64,000 nucleotides of DNA, from contig NC_133238.1 in assembly GCF_040436345.1 (NCBI RefSeq), forward strand, positions 409,501 to 473,500, given 5' to 3'. Numbering within the stretch: the stretch's first letter is position 1; each line of letters starts with the position of its first letter. The notes under the pieces are model-generated. The model saw nothing but the letters and a program-made list of their open reading frames with translations, was not told the origin of the DNA and ran no database searches. Source of the stretch: Pagrus major (lineage: Eukaryota; Chordata; Actinopteri; Spariformes; Sparidae). The translations under genes and the position numbers were made by a program. Shown here piece after piece: positions 40,792-51,592 of the stretch.

Positions 40792-41540
40792 CACTGCAAA
40801 AACAGCCCTTCTAGAAAGAAGCAAAAAATTCTTATATTCAATCAAATCATCCTATATCAAGCAAAAAAATCTGCCAATGGGGTAAGCTTTTTTCGCTTGA
40901 CAAGATTTCTTAAAATAAGCCCAAAATTCTTGGCTCTGAAAGACTAAAATGAGACTTTAAACTAGACAGAAAATCTTAAATTAACCCGAATTCTTCTAAA
41001 ACAAGCAATGAAAAAAACACTAATTTAAGATTAAGTTACTTAAAATTAGAATTTAAGTCTCTTGACTAAATTAAATTTAAGAATTGACACCTTAATCTGG
41101 GATTGATAATGAGCATAAAAGTAGTTAAAATAAGACATCATTTCTTAAAACAGCATAACAAATATAAGTGATGTCTTAAATCAAGACACCAAAACTTTCT
41201 CATTTAATATTTTTTTATTAACTTTGCAATACAATTGCTCAACTCAACATCCAAAAAAGGACAACTTCCACATTCCAGAGCTATCATAATCTAACAGATT
41301 GAAAAGCCAGTTTTGATTTGAACCTCACTATCAAAAAAACCCATCAGTTATTGTAGCAGCATACTACAGCAATAAACACCATGTTGCAGCTGCTTTGCAG
41401 CATATTATCCCACAGGAAAGGTTTTCAATCTCACCAACAAATGTGTCTAACTGTGATGAACTTTTTTTTTAAACAGAACATCATCTTTCTTTGAAATACT
41501 TACAACAGGAAGAGTGGGGCAGAGTGATGGACAAAGGGAC

Positions 41541-43493
41541 TCACTCACTGAATGACTTCCACTCACCCATCGCTTTTTTGTAGTGAGGGGTCAAATCCTG
41601 CTCATGAATTGAATCTTGAAGTACCTCTGTCTGCAGTACTGACAGTAGTGTAGAAATGCACTTGGGGTAGGTCATGTGCAGGGCATAGTAATATGCCATG
41701 ACGTAGAGAAGTCCCTCATTAAGTCTGTCTATGGTGAAGGTGGTCACAGGTGTTTTTCCGATGGCGATCATACAGTTGTCCTCAGAAACGAGCAGAACCG
41801 GAGAAGACAGGGGTCGCTGCTGCATGAAACCATTAGGATCCTCAGAAGTCTAGATGACACAAATAAATCAAGAAGATTAGAAAAAACATTGCAAGTAACA
41901 TAAACTTAAGACCTGGACTAGGACATTAGTGAAATCATATTGTACTTTAAAACAAACAGTCACAGTAACCCCTCAGCATTAAGCCCACTGCAAATGCTGA
42001 ATGCACAGCTAGTTCCAATGATGTTAGTACTACATTAAGTACACTATGGAAAACACTTCCCCTTTGGAGCTTTTGAAATGATAAAAGTTTATCTCAAAGT
42101 AACTAAACCTAATATAAAATGTATGCCTGAAAAACTGTAACATATATTATGAAATGTTTCAGTAAGTCTGTAAATCTCACCGCTAGGACATGGAAAAGAG
42201 CCTCGCTGCTTGAGCCCAGTTTCTTCGGTGGCAAAGTGCTGGACGGAAAGAGCAGTGGCATGGCTCTGAAGACAGCTGTGATATGCTCCACTGGTTTAAT
42301 GGAAAAGGGACAATACAAGGTGGTACCATAAATAACTTTAACATAACAAATAATTACGAGACATTATTATTAGGGATAGACTGATTATCGGCCGGGCCGA
42401 TTATCGGCGCCGATATTCGGCATTTTGACGCATATCGGCATCGGCCTTTTTTTTAATCCGACGGCCGATAAGAGATCAATTTAAAACTGGGTTATTTTGG
42501 CTCTGGGTTATTCTGGCTCTTATTTTGGCTCCAGCATTGTCCCACCCACAGCACCATCTGAGTGGTTACAAGCTCTGGTTACACGCACAGGTAACAGCCA
42601 ATCAGCAGTGAAAGCTGTGCATGCACAGTGCTCACGTGAGTTGTAGAGTTTCGCTACAGTCTGCTGAGCGTGTAGAGCCAAGCGGATCGGTGGGCTAACG
42701 TTACGCTAATGCTAATCAGCCTTCACCTGGACTGAATTGAGTTCATTAGGTTTTTACTCTCTCTCTCTCTCACACACAGACTTCTACTATCACGGACTAT
42801 TTCCATATCGATATTATCAGCAACCTTGTTTCGAGTGATTAACACGCACGTCTGGAGGGACTGCGAGCGAGCAGAGCTGCCGCTTATGTTTATATAACGT
42901 TAATGGGCTCACAGTCATGTTACTAGTTGAGTGTAGAGGACTGGGATGTTAATTACAATTTCAGGAGAGTCTGCTGCCTTAACTTACCTTCGAAACCGAG
43001 CCCCCAGGAACAGCGCCGGTTCCGTTCGGCAAAACTTTTTCTCCTCTCCGCTCGCAGTCCCTCCAGACGTGCTTGTTAATCACTCGAAACAAGGTTGCTG
43101 ATAATATCGATATGGAAATAGTCCGTGATAGTAACGTAGCCCGCCGGTAGCCCCACCGGTCCGCTTTCTCCTCCTGGCTCTGGACGCTCAGCAGACTGTA
43201 GCGAAACTCTACAACTCACGACGTTACTCTGAGGCCCAATACGTTAGCGGCAGCTGTCTGTTCCTATGATAAACACTGATTATTAAAGAGAAGATGCTGC
43301 AGGCTATTTAGTGTTTTTAACGGTTTAATCACTTGAAACAAGGATGCTGATAATATTGATAGGGAAATAGTCAGTGATCAAAGTAAGAAGTGTGTGTGTG
43401 TGAGTAAAATTCAGTTAGTTTTACTGCAGGGAAGCACGTTGAGGGGATGGCTAGAGAATTAAGAAAACTAAAGTTAAAAGTTAATTAATAAAG

Positions 43494-43524
<31 letters not shown>

Positions 43525-46452
43525 CCACATGAGAAGCTGCAGAAACTGACAGCAAAGCACCGTCTGAGAGAAAACTGTAGGGCAATAATGGCTGTTTAAC
43601 TACCAAGTTATTTTACTCTACCTTTTTTTTGTGTTGATTGAGATCCCAAGCAGCAGAAAATGACATATTGTTAGATGAAGTGTGTCCTGAAGCTGTCTTT
43701 GACAGTTTCTTGTAGAGAGGAGCAGGATATTGCTGTTCAAGACTTAAGACATAATATAACTGCATCAAGGCCAATATTTTCCCTTTTACTGCAAATGAAT
43801 ATCGGCTCCAAATATCGGTTATCGGCCTCCTTGACTACTAATAATCGGTATCGGCCCTGAAAAAACCATATCGGTCTATCTCTAATTATTATATAAAATG
43901 AACAAGTCAATGTATTGTGACTTCACCTCCATTCAAAGTTTTAGGAGGCTTCATGGCCTTCTTCATAACTCCATAAAACTGGACCTTTGAATAGAAGGTT
44001 TTCCATCTGTTCTGCATCTCTGATATGTACTGGGAGTTGGTCGGTTGGATGATTCGCTGCAGCTCATCCAGCACCTGAAAAATAGATTCAGATAAAGAAA
44101 AAAAAACTGAAAAAAAGTACATTCTGATGACTTCTTCAAAAAAAAAACCCAACAACATTACTTACATGATCCAGTTCTCTGAAACAAGGGTAAGCCTCTA
44201 GAATCTTTGTTGCTCTGTCTTGCTCCTTTAAAACATCAGAGGTGATGAAGCGTCTTCGAGACTCAAATTCCATGTTCAGCAAATGAGTTACCGCAGCTTT
44301 GTTTGGCTTTTTGGACTTGTACATTTCTTGGAGGGTCTTGTAGTGTCTTGCTTGGATTTTCTGGCTGTCCATGATGTCAACTGAACAAGCTGAAGACATT
44401 ACAGGAACGTTATGGTGGAAAGGGGACATGAGATTTCCAAACTAACAAGTAAAACTGACAAATTAAATGTAATAAGATACATACATTCTTCATCACTGCT
44501 GTTCCGGTTCTGCGCTGGGGTGCTGGTTCTAGGTGACAGATCTACTGGGATGCCCATGGGACTAACAGGTGACCGTTCCAGAATAATGGTGGATGTACTG
44601 GAATCTCCATCATAGTCAGTAGTTGCAACGTCTGAACTGACTTCTTGTCGTGGTTTCTTGGAAGGAGGACCTTTGGCCTTCTTTGGACTTCTGACATTTG
44701 AGAGTCTCTTCATGAGCTTTTTGGCAACATGCTCCTGCGAGGCATATATAGTTAACATAAAAAAAAATGACAATAGGCTCAAACTTTCTTATATTCTAAT
44801 TATATCTTTCGGCAATGTCTTGCTCCATTTGAACTTTCTGTCACGATTTAGCACTGTATGAACAGAAATCTCAGTATTAACATCATACCAGCAACAAGCA
44901 AAAGTGACAAAATCTACTCACCCACTCATTGTTTGATGACCTGTCTTTTATCATTGGATAGTAATCCACCAGTCGCTTTGCCATGGCATTCACCTCATGT
45001 TTGGTGGGGTATCTGGAGTCCTCTGTGGCTCTTGCGATGGAGATCATGTTAGTCATAGTGTTTCTTATGAGTCGGCAGAAGAGCTCCTTGGATAGGGTCA
45101 CATTGTGCTCGGTCCCCAGCCGTTTCTGTTCAAAGTAGGAGCGTCGCACCTGTTCAAGCTCACTGTCTGTGAAGACTATGTATTCTGGGTTTGACATAGT
45201 CACAAATTTAGAAGTATTGGCCTCCTCTTTTGAAAGGTCACTGCCTCCAGTGGGGGGTGATTGCTGAATTTCGGGAACAGTATCCACCTAAAACACATTG
45301 ACACAAACATTTATTGAGTAACTTTGTCATAGTATGTTCTTACTTGTTAGTTCAAGCATTTTCATTTTGGGGATTAAAAAAGCACTTTTTTATTTTATAT
45401 CCACTGTTGAAATGGACTCAAAGCAGAAATGTCTAAACAAATGACATATTTATGTATATGAACCAGATTTAAACTGTGATATTGGAAAAATGTTGTACTG
45501 TTAAACAGTTCTGTTGTACTGTGAAATACAAACCTGACCTTTTCATCTTTATTTACAACAAGCCATATAGCCCGCCGCCTCAAGAAATTTTCAGGACCAG
45601 GAAAGAGGTCTTTGATGTCGTCTCGGGAAAGCGAGTGGAGTAAGTCTTCTCCAATATTAGCAGCTGGAATATAGAACAGTTACAGTCAGGGCCAAGAAAC
45701 AAAGGTTATCATTGAATTCCCTCAGATTTTAACATAGCAGGTGAGGACATTTTGCCAACACCCCTTGTACAATAAGCACTGTTTGGACATTTTACAAATT
45801 TTTCCTATTTTTACTTCAAGAGCAGTGAGTGAATTTGACAGCATTTATAAATTACCGGTACATATATTGAAGCCATGCAAACTACAGTAAGAGTGACAAT
45901 AGAGCCTTGCTAGATAAAATGCATTCACATTTCATGTCAGTTAATATTGTAAAGCTTGATAGACAATTGGCACCACAAATGGCACCTTTAAACAAATGCG
46001 TTAGCATACAGATTAAACTCAGGCGCCTTGTACTTATTGTGCGGGGGGGAGAGGGGGAGGGGGTTGCCAAGGTAACAAACACCGAGTCAGTGGCAAGACT
46101 TGAACCGGGGTCCTGTGCGCGCAAAAGAGCTCCAACGGCTCCGGCTCCTGCCTGGGCATGTGCACTGCTTAATCAATTAACCCTTAACATTTTACAACCA
46201 GGCATTTTTCAGCATTTACAGCCCCTAATATTAACAACATGGACCCAAAGCTTAATTAGACTTAACCTATTTCTAGATGGGAATCATAATGCAACACCAG
46301 CCGGTTTTTTGATGTAGATAAGCTGCTAAACTTTAGCCCATTAGCAAATCCACAAATCGTTAAGATAGGTAAACAACGCCAGCACAACATAAAAGTAACC
46401 CCTGTAGCATACCTCTGAGTGTGGCAATTGCAACCTCGTCCAGTTTGTCCAT
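41541..46452 (-). CDS. Intact eight-exon SAM-domain protein gene of EnSpm-1 (SAMD3-like)
   Basis: The exons on the minus strand are 46452-46413, 45663-45539, 45287-44922, 44734-44485, 44380-44166, 44074-43927, 42290-42181 and 41849-41541. Every intron is GT-AG and every phase matches, giving one frame of about 520 codons with no stop. Exon 1 starts MDKLDEVAIATLR. Exon 2 is a SAM domain end (NIGEDLLHSLSRDDIKDLFP, GPENFLRRRAIW). Exon 3 has a helical region (SKELFCRLIRNTMTNMISIA). Exon 4 is basic with a likely nuclear localisation signal (KRLSNVRSPKKAKGPPSKKP). Exons 5-8 carry the family core (AVTHLLNMEFESRRRFITSD, ILEAYPCFRELDHV, GVMKKAMKPPKTLNGG, LYVMAYYYALHMTYPKCIST, LSVLQTEVLQDSIHEQDL). I recognise this as the fish 'SAM domain protein 3-like' family that travels with EnSpm elements. 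Its role in transposition is unknown. The hAT copy lies in intron 6. Confidence 0.8.
42635..43220. repeat. Long inverted repeat within the hAT
   Basis: The outer 36-base arms (42635-42670 and 43185-43220) are perfect reverse complements. Inner arms of about 83 bases (42786-42868 and 43047-43132) match with only about one difference plus edge effects. The middle of each arm is diverged by indels. The loop is about 180 bases. Confidence 0.9.
43491..43524. repeat. (TG)n microsatellite
   Basis: About 15 GT units lie inside the nested hAT, with a shorter (GT)n at 43389-43402. Confidence 0.9.
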
Positions 46453-46946
46453 CTTTTGACTCTGATATCCATCCACAATCGATGTTTGAGAATAATACAT
46501 TTCGAGCAGCAGCAGGTAACCTCCGGAATAGCTGCTGTGTAGGCCTAATTCAAATTGCAACGGACTCCAAGCGGAGAAAAAAAAAAAAAAAAAGCGCGAC
46601 AGGGTGGATTGTACCATCTTCCAAGAGGGAGCGGGGGTGGGCACTCAGCCTAAATGAGTTTATTTTGCATTTATACAAATTATATTCATCTAAATAAGTT
46701 TATATTACTTTATAATTATTAAAATCGAGGCACACTCATGTGATAATTGATAAATGGCAAGTCGTTTCTGCCGTCATAAGACACTGAATTATGGTGTGAG
46801 CAATAACCAGGACGTATCACCAGGTCATGGTTCAGACGGTTCAGACAGAGCAGGGGCAAACGCAGGTCGGACTCCAGCTAGTTAACTCAGGCTAAAAACG
46901 GGGGAAATGATTTCTTGAAGGCATTGCTCCATTAGAAATAAAGTGT
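46453..46946. promoter_or_regulatory. Presumed bidirectional promoter region of EnSpm-1
   Basis: It lies between the start codons or surviving starts of the two divergent EnSpm genes. It includes a 20-base A tract (about 46576-46594) and moderately GC-rich segments. The transposase N-terminus is deleted, so the interval may be shortened. The role is inferred from position only. Confidence 0.35.
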
Positions 46947-47764
46947 GTGTTAAAACAGTTAGTTCTTTTAGGTCAACTAGACTTGGATGTTCTCAATACT
47001 GCATTAACTGGATTTCCCTACTCTCCACTTGATGTCAAAGACAAACCAAGCCCTATAGCTTACAGCACATTAGCTTCAAGTGATAATAAATTGAAGCAAT
47101 CCTCAGGCCAAATGATTGTTCTACTAAAGATATTGCCATTTCTTATTGATACAGCTAAAGATACTGAATACTACAAAATAATTCTTGAACTCATAGAAAT
47201 TGTTAAAATTTTGTTTGCTCCTGTCTACAGACAATTAGCAAGTTGAAAAGACTTAATACTTTAATACTTTGCAAGTCTTTAATAAGGCATAATCAAATGT
47301 ATGAATGTTGTCAAAATGTAAGTTATTCTGAACACCCAATTTTTTTTAACGAGTGTGCGTTGGGACCAACTTCAGAAATACGCAACATGTCGTATTTGAA
47401 AGAAAAAACAAGGGCTTTCCTTGGAACTGATGACATAGACAATGCAGTGTCTGTAAAATGGATTAATCTAAATGGTAATAAATATATACGGGAGAAGACA
47501 TTACTTGTAACTGCTGTTAATTCCAATGATTTACCTGAGTTTGGACTTGTGAGCAATATCTATGTAATTAACTCATCATTATATTGTTTTGAGTTGCAGC
47601 AGCATACTACTGTTCGCTATGATGGAAATTACATGGCATATACAATAGAGATTCCAAACATGGCACAAGCAACTGAACTCATAGCATCTGATAATCTGGT
47701 AGATTTCACTCCATATTATAGTTATACTCACAAGGATGTGACATATGTCCCTACAAAATATTGA
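46947..47764 (+). pseudogene. EnSpm-1 transposase, C-terminal remnant
   Basis: The first piece (46947-47246) reads DVLNTALTGFPYSPLDVKDK, PSPIAYSTLASSDNKLKQSS and LLKILPFLIDTAKD. This matches the segment of CMC/EnSpm transposases before the catalytic C-half. It stops at 47244. The second piece (47243-47764) carries the extreme C-terminus (HPIFFNECALGPTSEIRN, AVSVKWINLNGNKYIREKTL, LPEFGLVSNIYVINSSLYCF, FTPYYSYTHKDVTYVPTKY). The intervening conserved stretch, present in EnSpm-2 at 61300-61565 (HHLMIHYPSCIRKIGPL), is deleted, as is the N-terminal half. Confidence 0.75.
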
Positions 47765-48126
47765 GATGTGCTTGGGCTACACAGAGCCTCATCTGATGGA
47801 CCGTAAAAGGCGCACTGTTTAATGTGTTTGCCACAAACTGTGCTTCTTGACCGTCAATTTTGTTGTTTCATGATTCTTTCTTCTTCAGATAAACAATCAA
47901 TTAGCAGTCAGATGCCGATGCTGCAGGATACTGCATGTTCTTTTGTGATTCAGGATGCAATTGAGTCAAGGGTCATATCATTTTGGCCATTTTTTCATTT
48001 TGTTTTGTTTATGGGCCATGCAGTTTTCATTCAGCATGGTTATTTGTATTATGTTGTGTGTTGTATAGACCAGTCTGCTGTCATCTTAATATGTAAGATA
48101 TGAAGCAGCAGGTTCTGCCCTGCAAT

Positions 48127-48150
48127 GAAAATAATAATAATAATAATAAC

Positions 48151-48181
<31 letters not shown>
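48127..48181. repeat. (AAT)n microsatellite
   Basis: About 17 AAT units with one AAC interruption lie in the EnSpm-1 right arm. Confidence 0.95.
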
Positions 48182-48183
<2 letters not shown>

Positions 48184-48504
48184 CCTTTAATTGTCCTTGT
48201 TTCATGGCATTCTTAAATTGAGAAGTTGTGCAAATGGTCTTACTCTTAAAATAAGGCAAATAATCTTGTCACTGCACTGGGTTTTATTGTAAAACATTTT
48301 TATACTCTGTTTCTGGTTCATTCTAGCTCAAAATTAGCTGGTATATCTTAACAAGATAAAGTAAGGCATACTTTCTTAAAATGAGATAATTTTTCTAATC
48401 AAAACATGCTTGACAAGATTAATATTCTTTTTGGGCAAAAAAATAAGACTTATTTTCTTGATACAAGGCTTTTTTTACTTTCTTGAAATTCCTTTTTTGC
48501 AGTG

Positions 48505-50256
48505 CAAGCAGTTGATGTGGTCAGAGACTTGACAGCACTGTGTGAGAGTGGAGGATTTCATCTTACAAAATGGATGAGTAATAGCAGGACTGTTCTAGCC
48601 TCCATTCCTGAGTCAGAAAGAGCAAAAGAGGTTAAAGATTTGGACCTTGATCATGATGCATTACCTGACGGAAGAGTCCTTGGAGTGAACTGGTGTACAG
48701 AGTCAGATGTTTTCAAGGACAGAATTAATGCAAAGAATACACCATAAACTAGACGTGGCATCCTGTCATTTGTAAGTGCTGTGTATGACCCGTTAGGGTT
48801 TTTGTCACCTGTCATCAAAGTTCAAAGTTCAAAAGTTCAAAGTCGACTTTATTGTCAAAACTGCAATATGTACAAGACATACAGAGAATTGAAATTGTGT
48901 TTCCCTCTATCCAGACAATATAAGTGAATATGTAAAAAAAAAAAAAAAAAAAAAAAGCAGAAATAAGAAATATAAGAATATAGAATAAAATAGAAATATA
49001 GATCTAAAAATAAAAATAAAAATAAAAATAAAATATGTACAGCTAAGAGACATTCGGGAATATAAAGTCCGGAGATATAAATAGTGTAGAATAGATATGT
49101 CAGTATTGGGATTGGATATAAATATAGATATAAATATGGCAGTTTGATATAAATATGACAGTATAAAATGGTCTAAACTGGTCTATGACAATGAAATTGT
49201 AAACATAAAAATCCTTCCAGCTAAAATGATCCTGCAGGAGCTGTGTGGCAGGAAAGTCTCCTGGGATTAAGATATCCCTGCTGACCTGGCTCAAAAGTCA
49301 CAAAAGTGGATTTTGGATCTTGCAAAACTTCATGGTTTCACATTGGACAGATGTCTAAAACCAGCTGGTTTTGGAAAAGTCACATCTGCACAAATGCACC
49401 ACTTTGTGGACGTGAGTGAGAAAGGTTATGGAGTTGTCACCTACCTTCTCATTAAAAACAAAAAGGGTTCAGTTCACTGTTCATTCATCATTGGGAAGTC
49501 CAGAGTGTCTCCATTAAAACAAACAACAATTCCGAGACTGGAATTGACAGCTGCTGCTGTCGCTGTAAAAATGGACAGGCTTATGACAAAAGAGCTGCAA
49601 ATGCCACTGGAAGAATCCATGTTTTGGTCTGACAGTACCACTGTGTTGAGATATATTGCTAGTGAGAATGTTAGATTTAAAACCTTTGTAGCAAACAGAG
49701 TGTCACTTATCACAGACAACACTAAGCCAAGTCAGTGGATGTATGTGAACTCTGAGCTGAATCCAGCCACCATGCATCCAGAGGCATGAATGCAGACACA
49801 TTCATAAAGTGTCAGGATTGGACTGGTGGGCCAGATTTTTTGAAGAAAGATGAGAAACACTGGCCAGTTTCACCTGATATCAAAGAGATACAGAAAGATG
49901 TTGTTGAAGTTAAAGCTGCAGTGAGTGCGAATGCTACAAATGCATATGAGAATACACTTAACAAGCTCATTTGTCATTATTCAGAATGGCACAGATTAAC
50001 AAGAGCAGTTTCCTGGATGATGAAGTTGAAACAACTGCTCCACAAACTGAGAGTACATCGCAAATTACTCACATTACAAGCAAGTGGGAGACTGAGTCAT
50101 GAAAGGAAAACTGAGATTGTTGCAAACCAGATGCAAAAGTTCAAAACAACTATCAGTGGATCTTTGCTCACTACTGAAGATATTGCACTGGGAGAGATTG
50201 AAATTGTCAAACTGTATCAAATGCAAGGCTTATGTGATGAACTGATGACTCTTTAG
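48505..50256 (+). pseudogene. BEL/Pao RT end, RNase H and linker
   Basis: The pol frame resumes after EnSpm-1 with QAVDVVRDLTALCESGGFHL, TKWMSNSRTVL and RVLGVNWCTESDVFKDRI. It continues YDPLGFLSPVI and is interrupted by L2-C at 48819. It resumes at 49207 (ILPAKMILQELCGRKVSWD, TAG near 49270). The RNase H-like section has HFVDVSEKGYGVVTYLLIKN, TTIPRLELTAAAVAVKMDRL and FWSDSTTVLRYIASENVRFK, with the acidic residues D, E and D present. The linker to integrase (49786-50256) has stops at both ends. Confidence 0.85.
48819..49206 (-). mobile_element. L2 3' UTR copy (L2-C) inserted in BEL pol
   Basis: On the minus strand it ends CAATAAAGTCGACTTTGAAC with TTTGAAC repeats. It is nearly identical to the last ~340 bases of L2-B (28925-29262), apart from an inserted poly-T/A stretch (about 48938-48957) and a few substitutions. 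It is severely 5'-truncated, with no coding sequence. Confidence 0.9.
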
Positions 50257-50351
50257 AAAGGTGACAAGCTGAAGAGAAGAAGTCACATCATCAAGCTTGA
50301 TCCTGTCGTGCAGGATCAAGAAAGATATCAGCAAAACCTGGTGAACAGAGA

Positions 50352-51279
50352 ATGGCAAATCTGCCACAAGATCGCCTGATACCAGACAATCCTCCGTTCA
50401 CTAGTGTAGGAATAGACTATTTCGGACCCTTTGAGGTCAAGTGTGGGAGGAGTATGGTCAAGAGGTATGGGGTCTTGTTCACATGTCTCACAGTCAGAGC
50501 AATTCATATAGAAGTTGCTAATTCTCTCGAAACTGATTCCTTTGGACGATTTATAGCCAGGAGAGGCCAGGTGTCTATAATGAGGTCAGATAATGGCACG
50601 AATCTGGTGGGTTCAGAAAAAGAAATGCGTGAAGCAATCAGAGGCTGGAATCAGTCAAAAATCTCAAATATGCTCATGCAGAAAGGAATCACTTGGATAT
50701 TCAACCCACCAGCAGGTTCACATTTTGGAGGCATCTGGGAGAGGCAGATTCGTTCTGTGAGGAGAATTCTTAACCAGATACTGAAACAGCAGCCTCTTGA
50801 TGATGAACGTCTCCACACATTGTTCTGTGAAGTCGAGGCTATTGTAAATGGCAGACCTATAACAAGAGTGTCAAATGATCCACATGACATTGAGGCTCTC
50901 ACACCTAACCATTTACTTCCTCTGAAAAGCCAACCAGTGCTGCCTCCTGGAGTGTTTCAGAAAGAGGACTTGTATGCCAGGAAGAGGTGGAAACAGGTAC
51001 AATATCTGTCTGACATCTTCTGGAAACCTCGGACCAGGGTACCTGCCGCTTCTGCAGGAGAGGCAGAAGTGGACTGAAATCAGGAAAAATCTGAAGGGAG
51101 GACATGTCGTTCTTATAGTGGATGACGGTGCACCAAGAAGTTCACGGGTGATGGGAAAAGTTGAAAAGGCAGTTTCTGATGCAAAAGGTCTTGTTAGATG
51201 TGCTTTTGTGAAAACTAAAGCTAGTGTTTTGGAAAGACCAATAGATAAGTTATGTTTATTGCTTGAAATGGATGAATAA
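50352..51279 (+). pseudogene. BEL/Pao integrase and C-terminal domain
   Basis: A 241-codon frame holds the integrase core: PPFTSVGIDYFGPFEVKCGR (first D), YGVLFTCLTVRAIHIEVANS, VSIMRSDNGTNLVGSEKEMR (second D) and FNPPAGSHFGGIWERQIRSV (E). The DDE triad is intact. A frameshift near 51000 moves the C-terminal domain (WTEIRKNLKGGHVVLIVDDG, GLVRCAFVKTKASVLERPID, KLCLLLEMDE) to another frame ending at 51279. The integrase N-terminal zinc region is missing between 50256 and 50352. Confidence 0.9.
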
Positions 51280-51576
51280 GTTCTTATTCCGTGTGTGATA
51301 CACTTGTGTTTAAAGCATGTGATTTATGCTCCACACTAAACTTGAGTGATTGTTGAATTAAGATAATGTTAGATAAATGTGTACTTGAAGTACTGTTTAT
51401 GTGGAGAAATTTATATTGGTTCATGTAAACAAAAAGAAACAAAAGTTCACTATATAGTCAGTGTTTCAGATTAAATGACGCTTTAATGTGTAGAAATGTA
51501 ATTGTTATGCCCCAGCAGTAACAATTAGGGGCCGGAATGTAAGCGCCATTTATTATTGTTTAGTTATTTGCGAGTG
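51280..51576 (+). other. BEL 3' untranslated region and LTR start
   Basis: AT-rich untranslated DNA leads to a purine-rich tract (AATTAGGGGCCGGAA, 51523-51537) and then TGTAAGCGCCATTTATTATT at 51538, which has the form of a BEL LTR start. The LTR is cut off after about 40 bases by the following DNA transposon material. Confidence 0.6.
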
Positions 51577-51592
51577 CCAGTGGCCCAACTTA

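Larger units (their letters stand above)
42371..43885 (+). mobile_element. Non-autonomous hAT with 8-bp TSD and internal foldback
   Basis: The perfect 8-bp duplication ATTATTAT flanks it (42363-42370 and 43886-43893). Its inverted termini are TAGGGATAGACTGATTAT and, reversed, TAGAGATAGACCGATATGG, followed by CGATATCGG-rich subterminal repeats. There is no transposase frame. Internally a long inverted repeat (42635-42868 against 43047-43220) forms a hairpin, and a third partial copy lies at 43323-43385. It sits in intron 6 of the SAM-domain gene without touching splice sites. Confidence 0.9.
40792..48504. mobile_element. CMC/EnSpm DNA transposon (EnSpm-1), 7.7 kb, inserted in BEL pol
   Basis: The termini are CACTGCAAAAACAGCC at the left and, reversed, CACTGCAAAAAAGGAA at the right, with a 2-base CA target duplication (40790-40791 and 48505-48506). 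Removing the element rejoins the BEL frame (DET|QAVDVV). Both subterminal regions are full of TCTTAAAA, CTTGTTTT and AAGATT-type words, characteristic of fish EnSpm ends. It contains two divergent genes: a SAM-domain gene on the minus strand (41541-46452) and a decayed transposase on the plus strand (46947-47764). The interval 46453-46946 lies between them. A hAT element is nested at 42371-43885. Confidence 0.85.
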
